Positions 12,407-25,299 of a stretch of 64,000 nucleotides of DNA are shown piece by piece. Below the pieces are notes generated by a model. The model searched no databases. It worked only from the letters and a program-made list of their open reading frames with translations, and was not told the origin of the DNA. Within the stretch, counting starts at the first letter, position 1; each line of letters starts with the position of its first letter. A program made the translations under genes and the position numbers. The DNA lies in contig JBOZIK010000001.1 of assembly GCA_051453625.1 (NCBI GenBank), forward strand, positions 255,548,336 to 255,612,335. The letters run 5' to 3'. The stretch comes from Welwitschia mirabilis. Taxonomy: Eukaryota; Gnetophyta; Gnetopsida; Welwitschiales.

Positions 12407-13081
12407 NNNNNNNNNNNNNNNNNNNNNNNNNNNNNNNNNNNNNNNNNNNNNNNNNNNNNNNNNNNNNNNNNNNNNNNNNNNNNNNNNNNNNNNNNNNNNN
12501 NNNNNNNNNNNNNNNNNNNNNNNNNNNNNNNNNNNNNNNNNNNNNNNNNNNNNNNNNNNNNNNNNNNNNNNNNNNNNNNNNNNNNNNNNNNNNNNNNNNN
12601 NNNNNNNNNNNNNNNNNNNNNNNNNNNNNNNNNNNNNNNNNNNNNNNNNNNNNNNNNNNNNNNNNNNNNNNNNNNNNNNNNNNNNNNNNNNNNNNNNNNN
12701 NNNNNNNNNNNNNNNNNNNNNNNNNNNNNNNNNNNNNNNNNNNNNNNNNNNNNNNNNNNNNNNNNNNNNNNNNNNNNNNNNNNNNNNNNNNNNNNNNNNN
12801 NNNNNNNNNNNNNNNNNNNNNNNNNNNNNNNNNNNNNNNNNNNNNNNNNNNNNNNNNNNNNNNNNNNNNNNNNNNNNNNNNNNNNNNNNNNNNNNNNNNN
12901 NNNNNNNNNNNNNNNNNNNNNNNNNNNNNNNNNNNNNNNNNNNNNNNNNNNNNNNNNNNNNNNNNNNNNNNNNNNNNNNNNNNNNNNNNNNNNNNNNNNN
13001 NNNNNNNNNNNNNNNNNNNNNNNNNNNNNNNNNNNNNNNNNNNNNNNNNNNNNNNNNNNNNNNNNNNNNNNNNNNNNNNNN
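12407..13081. other. Assembly gap (675 N) flanked by an identical 31-bp sequence
   Basis: The 31 bases at 12,374-12,404 recur exactly at 13,082-13,112, immediately outside the run of N. Open frames running through the N block are meaningless. The duplication suggests two contig ends that overlap and were not merged. Confidence 0.8.
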
Positions 13082-14997
13082 ATATTTATCAATGATCATC
13101 TATTATTAACATGGATATACCAAGTACATACCAGTGTAATTTACAATTCTAATTAAGGCTATAAGTTATGAGAATTCTATCTTAATTGTTAATCATTCTT
13201 AATAATTCAATTCATGTTGAATCCATCCTTGGCTCCCTCTATTATCAAATTGGAGCTCTATGACTTTAGATTTATATTTTTTATATTTATGATGAGAGCT
13301 TACCTCATCATAAGGTTTTAACCTATCTTGTAAGCTAAAGCATTTATTCTCTACTAAATTGGTATTTACTACAATGTTTACATCATTTATAAATGTACTT
13401 TAATTTATGATCTAATTATATTTCATTCTATCCTTGATATAATTAAGATTATTTTTACATAATAGTATATTTTGAAAGTTCTTTTGTATTAATAATTTAT
13501 ATACATTTCTCTAATGTATTATTAGGAATTCATTAATTAATGTTTTTCTTTGTCACATTTTTTAAGCTATTCTAGTTTTTTCTACATTTTGTTATGAGGC
13601 ACAACACTCTTAAACTTATTAACTTTATAAATTTNNNNNNNNNNNNNNNNNNNNNNNNNNNNNNNNNNNNNNNNNNNNNNNNNNNNNNNNNNNNNNNNNN
13701 NNNNNNNNNNNNNNNNNNNNNNNNNNNNNNNNNNNNNNNNNNNNNNNNNNNNNNNNNNNNNNNNNNNNNNNNNNNNNNNNNNNNNNNNNNNNNNNNNNNN
13801 NNNNNNNNNNNNNNNNNNNNNNNNNNNNNNNNNNNNNNNNNNNNNNNNNNNNNNNNNNNNNNNNNNNNNNNNNNNNNNNNNNNNNNNNNNNNNNNNNNNN
13901 NNNNNNNNNNNNNNNNNNNNNNNNNNNNNNNNNNNNNNNNNNNNNNNNNNNNNNNNNNNNNNNNNNNNNNNNNNNNNNNNNNNNNNNNNNNNNNNNNNNN
14001 NNNNNNNNNNNNNNNNNNNNNNNNNNNNNNNNNNNNNAAATAATTTATGACTTATTTATGAATCTAGTTTGTATTTAATATAACATATTTAACTTAGCTT
14101 GGACTTACATGATAGATTTTCTTACAATCAATCATTTCTACTCTTAGGAGGTAAATATTTAGTATCTTAAATCCTTTAATCCTCTTTTTAAAATTCCACC
14201 TATTTAATACTTCTTTGAATTCTTTCCTAAACCTTTATTAGCTATGAATTTCCTCTACATTCCTTGAGAGAGAATCCTAATTAAGGCCAAGTATACTATA
14301 ATAGAATACCATAAGTTATTTATTTGATACTATTACCTATACATTAACATATATCATGCATCTTTTATAGATCATGAAGTGAAAGATAAATAAATTTATA
14401 GTAAAAAACTTAATATAAAAATATGCAAAAATAAAATATGATTTATATGTATCTTCCATTAGACCTTTATTAGTTATTTACACATTATAACTTTATGACT
14501 CATGTAATAAATATTTTATACAAACTCTCAAATCCTAGATGACTAATATAAATATATTGTTAACATGATCATTAATTTTCTAACATCTTAATTCATACAC
14601 ATATAATTCAAGATAAGAATGATTATGATCTATTCCAACAATATATGTTCCTCAATATTCATTTTTATTATTAATTAAGTATTCTAATGTTTATAAAGAT
14701 CTATCTAGGATTATTATTAAACATGGATTTTGGGTAAAAGTAATAATATTAACATGATACTAGAGTAAATTTTATAGTGTATTAATTATAAATTACTATT
14801 AAAATATATTTGATTAAAAGTTATTTAAAGTTATATTTTTGATGAAGTTTTTTAATTACATTTTCCTTCACCTTTTTCCTTGTCATGATGATTTAAATCT
14901 TAAGAATTTCTTTTAAAGTAATTCTTTGAAAATAATTTTGAATTGTGAATACTTATAATAGTATAATATTATAGAATTTAATTTTTAAAGTTTTTAA
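13082..14997. other. AT-rich sequence, nothing recognisable; 403-N gap at 13,635-14,037
   Basis: I see no coding motif, LTR end or primer-binding site here. The sequence is very AT-rich and probably consists of decayed transposon material, but I could not align it with the other repeats in the window. Confidence 0.4.
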
Positions 14998-15003
14998 TTG
15001 AAA

Positions 15004-15346
<343 letters not shown>

Positions 15347-15589
15347 TAAATAGGTTTTACATGCTATTATTTAAAGCACTACTTTGGATTAAACATGTAA
15401 TTCATATTATAAAGGCTGATTTTTTTCCACTAAGCTATAAATGCATTTGGTATATTATTTTCTTATTTGCATATCACTATTTTTCTATTGTTACTTGGAA
15501 GTAGAGTAAATGCACTAGAAAGGCTTGAAGTATTAGTGTTAAGCATGTTTAAAAGATGAAAATTTGTAGAATTACTAGGTTTAGTTTTT

Positions 15590-17104
15590 ATATTAACTAA
15601 AATTTAAAAAATGACAGTTGAATGACTAATATAACATAGTATCAAAGTTTCTAAACCTTGATTTTTGTAATAGATTATAATCTATAAAATATTGGCCTTA
15701 GTAGATAAGATAAAAGTAGTAGTTTTAATATGAAACTATGGATTTTATTATAGTATAAGTAATGTAATTTTTGTTTTATCATAAGGACTTAAAAATTATT
15801 TTAAAGTTTACAAATACTAGAAAACATTTCAAAGGTATGTTTTGAGGATAAGTAGGGTCTAGAAAGTAATTAGAAAAAGTATTCAATTGATTCAATATTT
15901 GCTCTTGGGAATAGAAATAATTATTTATAAGGTAATTTATCATGTAAACCTTATCCAAGTAAGAAATAATTTACCAAATACAACTTCATTTCTTAAATAA
16001 GAAATAAACTATTTTATTAGAAATTCTAAATGTAACGTACAAGTCTAACATTATAATATCTTATAATGAAATATAGGAAAACAGTAAAAAACGTTAAACA
16101 CTATGAAATATATAATTTTCTAATATATGAGTCCTCTAAATATTATAAATAATTAAAGATTTAATTATACTAAATAATTATAAAGTAATTTTTATAAATT
16201 TATTGCATAATCAATAATATTAATTAAATTAAAGATGGAAAAGGAAAGCAATTTTAATCATAGATTAAAGTACATTTAGTAATGATATAACCATTATAGA
16301 TATTAAAAAATCATAGATTAGGTCTAAGGTAAGGCAATATACATTACACAAAACATTTATTTCCTCATACTTAGGGAGGAATAAAGGAAGCTTATAACCT
16401 CATGATAAAATAAGCCTTACGTAGAATGAAAGAGTTCAAATAAGTGATGAATAATAATACTCTAATGATGGTAGAATCTAATCTTTTTGATCAATTGAGA
16501 GATGAATTATGAATGAATAATGTTTAGTTCTTGAAATATAATAGTATTTTATGCTCTTATTAAGGCTAAATTTATGCATTGATATGTACTTGTTATTAAT
16601 AGATAGGTAATGATAGATCTCCTTGGGTACTATATCCTTAATCTCCCTATATCGGTTTAGCACTAGGTTATAAGATTAACTTGTTATCTTAGAAGTCAAT
16701 TAGCCTATCTTATTTTATATCATATCCCATATTTTGTAAACCTTATTTACTTGAATATTAAGTATATTAAGCTTTTAATCAAATGACTCATTATGCTTAT
16801 TTAAATTCCTTTTCAAAATAATATGTTATTTTAAATTAACCTTATTTGTAAATTTCATAATTTATCATGAAAATGAAAAAAAAATGTTAGAAGGATTTTA
16901 TGAAAAAAGCTATCACAACATTTAAAATTAGATAATCCCATGATATAAAGAATTAAAAAATCACCTAAATTGAAAACTTCAAGAGAACATAATAAAATAT
17001 TTTACATCTTATTTACTCATTTAAATACTTGGTAAATGTGATAGGTGTACTATATTATGAATAAATATTTTCTTCCTTGTGTTATGTGATTGATAGATTT
17101 TATG
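15590..17104. repeat. Repeat family B, copy 2
   Basis: Aligns over more than 1 kb with 52,500-53,490 and 53,909-54,050. Shared landmarks are AAGTAATTA..AAAAGTATT (15,868 and 52,790), AATATTAATTAAAT (16,217 and 53,133), a stretch with CCTCATGAT (16,400 and 53,307) and AATCAA..GAGAGATGAAT (16,490 and 53,420). The order is the same, so the orientation is the same. Divergence is high with many small indels. It stops at a 643-N gap (17,105-17,747). Confidence 0.6.
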
Positions 17105-20100
17105 NNNNNNNNNNNNNNNNNNNNNNNNNNNNNNNNNNNNNNNNNNNNNNNNNNNNNNNNNNNNNNNNNNNNNNNNNNNNNNNNNNNNNNNNNNNNNNNN
17201 NNNNNNNNNNNNNNNNNNNNNNNNNNNNNNNNNNNNNNNNNNNNNNNNNNNNNNNNNNNNNNNNNNNNNNNNNNNNNNNNNNNNNNNNNNNNNNNNNNNN
17301 NNNNNNNNNNNNNNNNNNNNNNNNNNNNNNNNNNNNNNNNNNNNNNNNNNNNNNNNNNNNNNNNNNNNNNNNNNNNNNNNNNNNNNNNNNNNNNNNNNNN
17401 NNNNNNNNNNNNNNNNNNNNNNNNNNNNNNNNNNNNNNNNNNNNNNNNNNNNNNNNNNNNNNNNNNNNNNNNNNNNNNNNNNNNNNNNNNNNNNNNNNNN
17501 NNNNNNNNNNNNNNNNNNNNNNNNNNNNNNNNNNNNNNNNNNNNNNNNNNNNNNNNNNNNNNNNNNNNNNNNNNNNNNNNNNNNNNNNNNNNNNNNNNNN
17601 NNNNNNNNNNNNNNNNNNNNNNNNNNNNNNNNNNNNNNNNNNNNNNNNNNNNNNNNNNNNNNNNNNNNNNNNNNNNNNNNNNNNNNNNNNNNNNNNNNNN
17701 NNNNNNNNNNNNNNNNNNNNNNNNNNNNNNNNNNNNNNNNNNNNNNNTGTTATAGTAAATGATTCTTTTTGAATTGATTTGATTTTTCTTTCTACAATGA
17801 TTTTTATTTCTACAATTGATTTTTCTTACTCTAAGTAATTAGTTAGTATATCCATTATTTTAGTGATCTAAATTATTATTAACTAGTTGTAAAAAATTTA
17901 TTATATTTTTGTTATAATAAAAATTAAATTTCCAAACTAGTGGCATAGAATAAAAACATCATATCATATCAATTAGTAGGTATAAATTAGTAAAAATTTT
18001 TTATAACTCTAGGATTGTGTTATGAATGTTAAAATGTAAAAATACTAATTTTTCTAATGGGTAATTATGTTTTAAAAAATTATTTATTAAAATACATTAT
18101 AAAATAAATATATAAAATAGTAAGTAATTGAAATTTATGTACCTATCTATTAATATATCTACAAATTTGATTATCCTAAGTTATAGAAAATTCAATAAGC
18201 CTTTGAACCATCTTGAATGATTTTAACACTCAAGGTATTTTGAAAGTTATTATGATAGGACTATTATTTTAGAAAATTTAATAGTTTTTAACCTTAAATG
18301 ATAATATTAGAAATAATAATTTTAGAGTTTCAAGATAGTTTAAACTAGATTCTGAGAAACCTCTATGTGTCTTCTTTCTAAAAAACTAGTATAATTAATT
18401 TTTTATTCATAATTTATTAATTATTAATTTTTAACTATGATGTCTCCCTAGAGGCCAAAAAATGTTGTAATTAATGTTTAAAATTATAGAAAAATTATTA
18501 CATAAAATTTTATAGAGAAATTAACCATATAAAATATGTTTATATTATTAAATTTAAGTTAAATTACCTATAAGTGGTATTTATTTGTAGAAATATCTCT
18601 TTTTCCCTTTTTATTTAGATTACTTTAATTGTGCATGCATGTAAGAGTTTTTACTTTAGTAGTTTAAGTAACATAAAAAGTATCTAGCTTATCACTTATT
18701 TTTATTGACTTATAATATAGCCATATGAAATCTTGGATACCTTAACAATTATGCTTAAACTATACTTTCTTTTGTTTACCTTCTTTATATCAATCTAGGG
18801 AGATTATCATATGAGCATCTAATACTGTTTCTACAATTTGCATAACTTTAGGTATGTTTTATTTTTTTAAGTAAAATATTAAGATGTTATTATTGAAAGA
18901 AAAGAAAAGAATATTTTCTTTATTTGATAGAAAAAAAAAAGAATATTTCCTTTATTTAGGTTTATTATTATAACCTTAAAAATAGAAATGTTCTTGTATG
19001 CTTGCTTCCTTTTTATGGTTCTTTCTATAAAATGAGTTGAATGATGATTAAATAATTCATAAAAAAGGACTAAATCAAGATAATTCCAATCAGTTTCATC
19101 CCCACACTTAGATTTCATTACCAAGGTGGGTTGCATTGCTTTTTTTTATTTTTTAATAATACCCTTATAGAAGTGGATTTGATCATGACACACCTGTCCT
19201 ACCCATGAATGAACTTACTCTAACTTAATATCTTAAACCCCTAGCAATGGTGGATTATGTTGCACCCTCTAGAGATGCTTCAAGAAAGTGGAGGTCATTT
19301 GTAAGCATGCATCTACCTTATGTACTTCCTATCACCTATATTAGGGGTGTATTGAGGTGAAATAAGAGCTAATGGAGTTGATCTCAGCCATGTTTGTATA
19401 ATGTAGAACCTAAAGTAGAGCCAACTCACATCTAGAGGGTGGTTAGATAATAATTTAGAATTCCATTAATTGGGTTAGACCCTCCTATTATATTAGTCAG
19501 GGATTATCCTTAAAATTTATTCATGTATGTTGACAATAAGTTTACATCTCCTCAACTGTTCATAAGTAATCTTTTATGTGATGAAAAACGAGGAAGAGAT
19601 GGAGGATACAAACATATAACATCACTATTATTTATAGAATAAAATAACTTAGAAATTAATTATAAGTAAATATATAATATTAATGTGTTTTGTTTTTCTT
19701 AGAATATATATATTATAATTAAAAAGTAAGTAGAATTTGGTCTTAGAGTCCATTGTGTCTATTACATAAAAATGTTAAAGAAGAAATAAGGAGATAAAAA
19801 TAGGTCTTAATTAGGGAAAGAGAAAAGAGTGTGTCACATTTTACAAAGCCCACTTTACTTCATAAGTCTAGAGATGCTAGTAGTCTAGATGATAGCATTA
19901 ATATCTTTAGCCACCTTGTTTTTAATGAAGTCTAGGTATCTTGGGATATCTTATAGATAAAATATCAAAATTTAGCTTCTTTTAAGACACCCTCAACTAG
20001 CCACTCGTTAGTTCCTTTAAAAAATTATATAATACATTATTATAAATGCTATCTTAAAATACAAAAATTTTAGTTACCTTATCCATGTACCATATTAATA

Positions 20101-20520
20101 ATCTAATTTATGCTTATCATTTAGATATAAATCCTCAATTATTACTTATATGTGAATAGAGTCAACTTTAATCATGCCATTACTTATAAGATTAGTATTC
20201 AAATTCATCATGCAAATATGACTACATTAGTTACATCCTTAAATTTAAAAGTTTTCTAAGTAGATAAAATATGTAAATTTTTATAGAATTCAAATTATTT
20301 TTAATAGATTTTTTAAAGAAAATAATTCTAATTTTCAACCCACGCAACCTCTTTATACATTATCCTTAATGCTTAACCGAAAATTTATAAAATATTATTG
20401 ATATTCGTGTATCTTAAAGAAGGAAACATATATTTTACTATTACTTAACATGAAAAAATTATATATTTTCTGAAAATAGGAGAAAATAAGAGATTACAGG
20501 GAGTATTAAAGAGAAATAAG
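17105..20520. other. 643-N gap followed by unassigned AT-rich sequence
   Basis: 17,748-18,880 is extremely AT-rich with no motif I can name. A minus-strand open frame at 18,879-19,136 (85 codons) has low-complexity composition and no family resemblance. 19,180-19,620 is less AT-rich and keeps longer words, but its frames contain stops and I could not identify it. Decayed retrotransposon flank is the most likely content. Confidence 0.35.
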
Positions 20521-20574
20521 AAGGAAAGGAGGGAATGAGGAAGGGGAAAGGGAAGAGGGAGGGAGGAAGAAAGG

Positions 20575-20585
20575 GAGATAGAGAT

Positions 20586-20651
<66 letters not shown>

Positions 20652-20751
20652 NNNNNNNNNNNNNNNNNNNNNNNNNNNNNNNNNNNNNNNNNNNNNNNNN
20701 NNNNNNNNNNNNNNNNNNNNNNNNNNNNNNNNNNNNNNNNNNNNNNNNNNN

Positions 20752-20792
<41 letters not shown>
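20575..20792. repeat. (GA)n microsatellite with a 100-N gap
   Basis: Purine-only sequence from about 20,520 grades into a pure (GA)n tract. A 100-N placeholder at 20,652-20,751 interrupts it and it resumes to 20,792. Real length is unknown. It is the reverse complement in kind of the (CT)n tract near 15.0-15.3 kb. Confidence 0.95.
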
Positions 20793-20793
<1 letters not shown>

Positions 20794-21146
20794 ATATTAT
20801 ATAGAAAAGTATCTTTTTACATAAGACAATTTGATATCTCTTTGAGAAAACTCTATTAGAGGTTATTAAATATCTTAATGACTTTTATGAAGTTTTTCTG
20901 CATCCTCCTCTAAAGCCTTTGAAAAACATTTCTCTATGTAGGTGATGAAGCCTTCATAACCTCTATTTCCTCATGAGAGGAATCAAGTCTTTGTGTTATT
21001 GATTTGAAAAAATGACTGAGGTTATGAAGACTTCCTTCTTATCCTTATTATTCTTCTTTATTTTTATCTTCTTCTTTATGATCTTAAGCTTATGATATTT
21101 ACTTATTCTTTAAGAACCTAATAAGATTTATATATATTTATGAACT

Positions 21147-22750
21147 TGTTAACATGTAAAACTTAACACTTAGACTAAGTTTATTTAACTAAGTTAACTT
21201 AGGAGAAGATAATAAAAAATATATTTTATTATAAAATTATGTTTTTGACCCTTTTTAATATAAATTACAAAGTTATGAACTTTTTGAACACAATTTTAGG
21301 TTAATTGTGACATTTTGGATGATAAGTTAAAATTTGAAAGCAAATCATTAGAAAACACCAACATCGTCATCTAGGTCACTAGTGCCACTAATGAATTAGA
21401 GCAAAATGGGTTAAGAGATATATTTTGTAGCTATCTTGAGAAATTAATTAATTTACACTCATTGTATCAAGCACTTATAGCATCATAACTCAAAAAATGA
21501 TATAGTCATAAAAGTGTTAAATTTTCAAATATAAACCATAAAGTGTTAAACCCTATTAAGAAATCCTAATCTTATTTTACCTATAAAAAGGGCTAAGAAC
21601 TCCTAATTTATAACAATTTTTAGGTAGTAAAAATAGTAAAACTTCTTAGAATGTTAACAANNNNNNNNNNNNNNNNNNNNNNNNNNNNNNNNNNNNNNNN
21701 NNNNNNNNNNNNNNNNNNNNNNNNNNNNNNNNNNNNNNNNNNNNNNNNNNNNNNNNNNNNNNNNNNNNNNNNNNNNNNNNNNNNNNNNNNNNNNNNNNNN
21801 NNNNNNNNNNNNNNNNNNNNNNNNNNNNNNNNNNNNNNNNNNNNNNNNNNNNNNNNNNNNNNNNNNNNNNNNNNNNNNNNNNNNNNNNNNNNNNNNNNNN
21901 NNNNNNNNNNNNNNNNNNNNNNNNNNNNNNNNNNNNNNNNNNNNNNNNNNNNNNNNNNNNNNNNNNNNNNNNNNNNNNNNNNNNNNNNNNNNNNNNNNNN
22001 NNNNNNNNNNNNNNNNNNNNNNNNNNNNNNNNNNNNNNNNNNNNNNNNNNNNNNNNNNNNNNNNNNNNNNNNNNNNNNNTGGAATTTTAAGCTCCTTTTT
22101 TAAAAGTAAGCTAGATTTCAAGCAGGCTTTGAAGTATCTATATTAGTTTTCTTTTATCCTCTAATGTAATGTAATTCCTATTTTTAGTAAATTAATATTT
22201 ACTTATTTTTTATTTTAAGATGATATTAATCTCACACTTTTAATGCTTGAGTGAGAGAATATTATTGAATTCTTTTATTAGTAAGTGAATTTTTTGAGGT
22301 TACCTCTTGGCTGTAGTTATCTCATTTGATGGATCTTGAGTATGTTTATTCTTACTTTTCATGCTTACATTAGGTTATATAAGAATAAAGGAATGAAGGA
22401 ATTCACCAACAATTATGTGGTAAATAAGATTATGTCATTACAATTTAAGCCATAACTACTTAATAATTTAAGCTTTATTTCAAGAAGTTATAAGATATTA
22501 TTAAAGTGAAATATTTACTAGTGGACTATTCAAGATAGACCTTTGAAGTTAGTTTGTATTCCTACTTCATCATCCCAAGTTTAATCTCATATTAAAAGAA
22601 ATTATTAATTTTATTTTAATTCATCACAAGTTTAGATAATATTATATTGCCTCTATTTATTTCTATTTCAATTTAATCCTATGGAAAGAATGACATTGGG
22701 AGTTTACTACAATGAGGCTCTCAATTTATATAAATTTTAAAAGCTAGACA
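21147..22750 (+). mobile_element. LTR, family C copy 1 (5' LTR of an Athila-like element)
   Basis: Starts TGTTAACATG and aligns in the same orientation with 31,137-32,262 and 40,710-41,866. All three share a TATA box 435-440 bases from the start and the terminal stretch with GAATGACATTG and TATAAATTTTAAAAGCTA. A tRNA-Asp-type PBS follows at 22,764, which makes this a 5' LTR. Without the 419-N run at 21,661-22,079 the copy would be about 1.19 kb, close to the other two. The bases on either side of the Ns align nearly continuously with them, so the gap is probably close to zero in reality. Confidence 0.8.
21582..21590 (+). promoter_or_regulatory. LTR TATA box, family C copy 1
   Basis: TATAAAAAG on the plus strand, 435 bases from the LTR start. 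The equivalents are TATAAAAG at 31,576-31,583 (copy 2) and TATAAGAAG at 41,150-41,158 (copy 3). It fixes transcription to the plus strand, in agreement with the gag direction downstream. Confidence 0.65.
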
Positions 22751-22763
22751 TACATAAGATTTT

Positions 22764-22786
22764 TAGCATTGTTATTGGGATAATGG
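22764..22786 (+). other. Primer-binding site, tRNA-Asp type, decayed
   Basis: TAGCATTGTTATTGGGAT lines up with TGGCGCCGTTGCCGGGGA, the tRNA-Asp PBS I know from Athila/Tat elements. In the first 17 positions every difference is a C-to-T or G-to-A transition. It lies just inside the end of LTR copy 1, where reverse transcription would be primed. Confidence 0.7.
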
Positions 22787-23599
22787 TAGAGAAGCTTCAC
22801 ACAAGGCACATAATATTTTTTTCTTGTAATTTTTAATTTATATTTTTAGTTTTTAAGCACTTCTAGTGGTTGGTGCTCCTCCTTTCTAATGATATCCAAA
22901 CTAGTCTACTTTCTTTTAAGTTTTTCTTTCATTTTCTATTATCTAGTTGGGGTACTAGTCCATTTTTTATGATCCTTAAACTAGTCATTTTTTGAATTTT
23001 AGTTAGTTTTTTCCTCTAATCTAAACATCATTTCCAAATTAGGTCTTTTTGTTATAAGTCTAACAAAATTTTTTACATCTTGTGACTCAAAAGAGGATTA
23101 AAAAAAAAACTAAGCAATCAAAACTTATAAAGACTCATATTTTTTTATGTAATTTTTCATTACTTTGATTAATTTCAATTTTTACTCTAAAGAAGAAAAT
23201 TTTTCAGGATTTTCACATAGATTTTATTTTATTTCATTCCTCTAGCATTTCATTTTTCACTACTTCTGTTCTATGGCCCATTCGATGAAACATTTTATAC
23301 AATCATGAAAATAATTTAGTGTCTTTTTCAAGATAACTACTTCAAAACATTAATGTTTCTAGAACCATTAGTAGACCTTACTAGTGCCTTTGACCTTTAT
23401 ATATCAAACACCTCTAAACTTTGTAAAAAACCTCTTTTGAAACCTCTAAATTTGTTTTGATATTGAGTCCCTTATAAAACCTCATAGTATTGTGGAAACA
23501 TGAGTCTAAAAATGAATTTTGTAGATTATTTTTTAAAATTTAATATGGACTAAGGACATGATCCTTTTGGAAGATTATATGCAATGCCTTTTAAATCCA

Positions 23600-24300
23600 A
23601 AATAGATCCTAACACTGAAAGCAGCCAAGAAAACTATAGGAGATCTTATTTGACCTAAGAAAACTATAAGAGATTACCTTAAACTTGAATACTTAGGTAT
23701 TTCATTATCTTATTAATACCCTCAATCTTTCCTCAGCGATAACTCATATCATTTTAAACTTCAAGATCCTTTTAACACTAAGTAAACTACTAGAGATGAC
23801 CTTTACCATTTAGAACTTCCTTCACAAATAGATTAATCTCATTATAATCCTAAGTTTAAAAACCCTTGTTTTTTAAATAGAAATAATTTAATCCAATGTT
23901 TTATATCTTCCCTTATGACCATTATTACTTATAATATTATGAAGTTCCTTTACCTCCTCAATCTGGTCCTTTATTTTTTAAGAATACACTTCATCTTCTA
24001 AAACTTACTAATCTTCTTTACCTGGCCTATTGGAATAAATGCTAAGAAAATTCATGGAAGCCAAATTGAAATCAACCAATAAAATTAATTTGCCTTTAGA
24101 AAAAATGAATAAAAATTCCAATAATTTTAGCAAATCACTTCCCAAATTCTTTCTTCTTTAAATTAAATATATATTTAAAAAAAGGAATAAGCTTTCTATA
24201 TTTCATGAACCTAGTGCTAAGAATCTTAAAAATTTTAAAAGGAATAAGAATAATGAAATAAATGAAATCCTAATCATATCCTTTAAAATTAAATAAGAAA
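23600..24300 (+). pseudogene. Gag remnant of family C, first unit
   Basis: Heavily decayed, but collinear with the better-preserved gag of the second unit. The AGAGATTAC..CTTAGGT block at 23,670-23,700 matches 35,231-35,252, and AATAATTTTA..CCCAAAT..TTTATCTTTAAA-type sequence at 24,120-24,165 matches 36,400-36,446. It lies about 0.8 kb after the PBS, the expected gag position. Stops occur in every frame. It carries no readable zinc knuckle. Confidence 0.5.
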
Positions 24301-25299
24301 TCAATGAAGACCTTGAAAATAAGAACTTACTAGAGAATGAGAAACCATTTAAGAAATACTATATGTTTAAAGAGAGTTATACATTAAAGTATGAGTTAAT
24401 AAACAACATTAATAAGGAGGATAAAATTGAAGAATAATCTTTTTTTTTGAGTTATAATAATTAGCACATAAATAAAAACATGAGAAGAAATCACTCAGCA
24501 ATATTCATAAGAATGAGAACATTAACTTTAAAACCATGCTTGATCTATCCTATGTAGGATCTTTACCTTCTTCTTAATAACTTCAGGAACCAATCATTTC
24601 ATTTTTATATTTATCTTCTAAGTAAGACCCAAGATTTAGTGAAGAAGACAAACCTTCATTAGCATTAAAAACATCTTCTAACACTTTTTTAATAAATATT
24701 CACCTTCTCCAATGGGCTCCAACTTACTTTTATCTTCATTTTAAAATGATGTCTTTTATGATTTTTTAAGCAAACATAAACAAGCTAAAAGATGGACAAT
24801 TTCTATCTTTAATTATTTCTTGTACTAATATTATTTATTATTTTATGAATTTATGCATAGAAATCTACATGGATTCTTTTCCAGATTAGAATGATTCACA
24901 TAATTTTAACTAGTTATCTAATTTAACCTTTACTTTCATACTCTTAAGTCACTTTCCATATATTACCTTTGAAAACCCTATTGTAGTTTCCAAAGTTTTA
25001 TTTTTTCTTTTATGATTTTGAATTAATTTTTTCCCTAGATTATATTTAAGATTGGTAGGTTCTTTCATAATAAAATTAATACCATCTGATTCTGTAATGT
25101 TACATCTAGATTTTTTAAGGTTAAAATATTTAGTATAACTAGTTAAATGAAAATAGAAATAATTTTTATCTAGGGGTTCTACTAAGCTAATTTAATTACT
25201 AATTCTTTATTTATTAGCATATTACTATGGTTTGAGATGTTTACTATTTTAAATGCTTTTTTTTTTCTTATACCCATTACAATTCATAATACTATTTCT
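24301..25299. other. Unassigned remainder of the first family C unit
   Basis: AT-rich and without a readable domain. By position it should hold the end of gag and the protease, which are recognisable in the second unit, but I could not read them here. The nested family A LTR begins near 25,300. Confidence 0.35.

Noticed and set aside
12388-13099. Open frames running through blocks of N (also at 13,594, 17,077, 21,651 and 53,437)
   Set aside because: The residues are undefined; these frames exist only because N creates no stop codon.
18879-19136. An 85-codon minus-strand open frame
   Set aside because: AT-driven composition (runs of I, F, N and K), no homologue recognised, no context supporting a gene.
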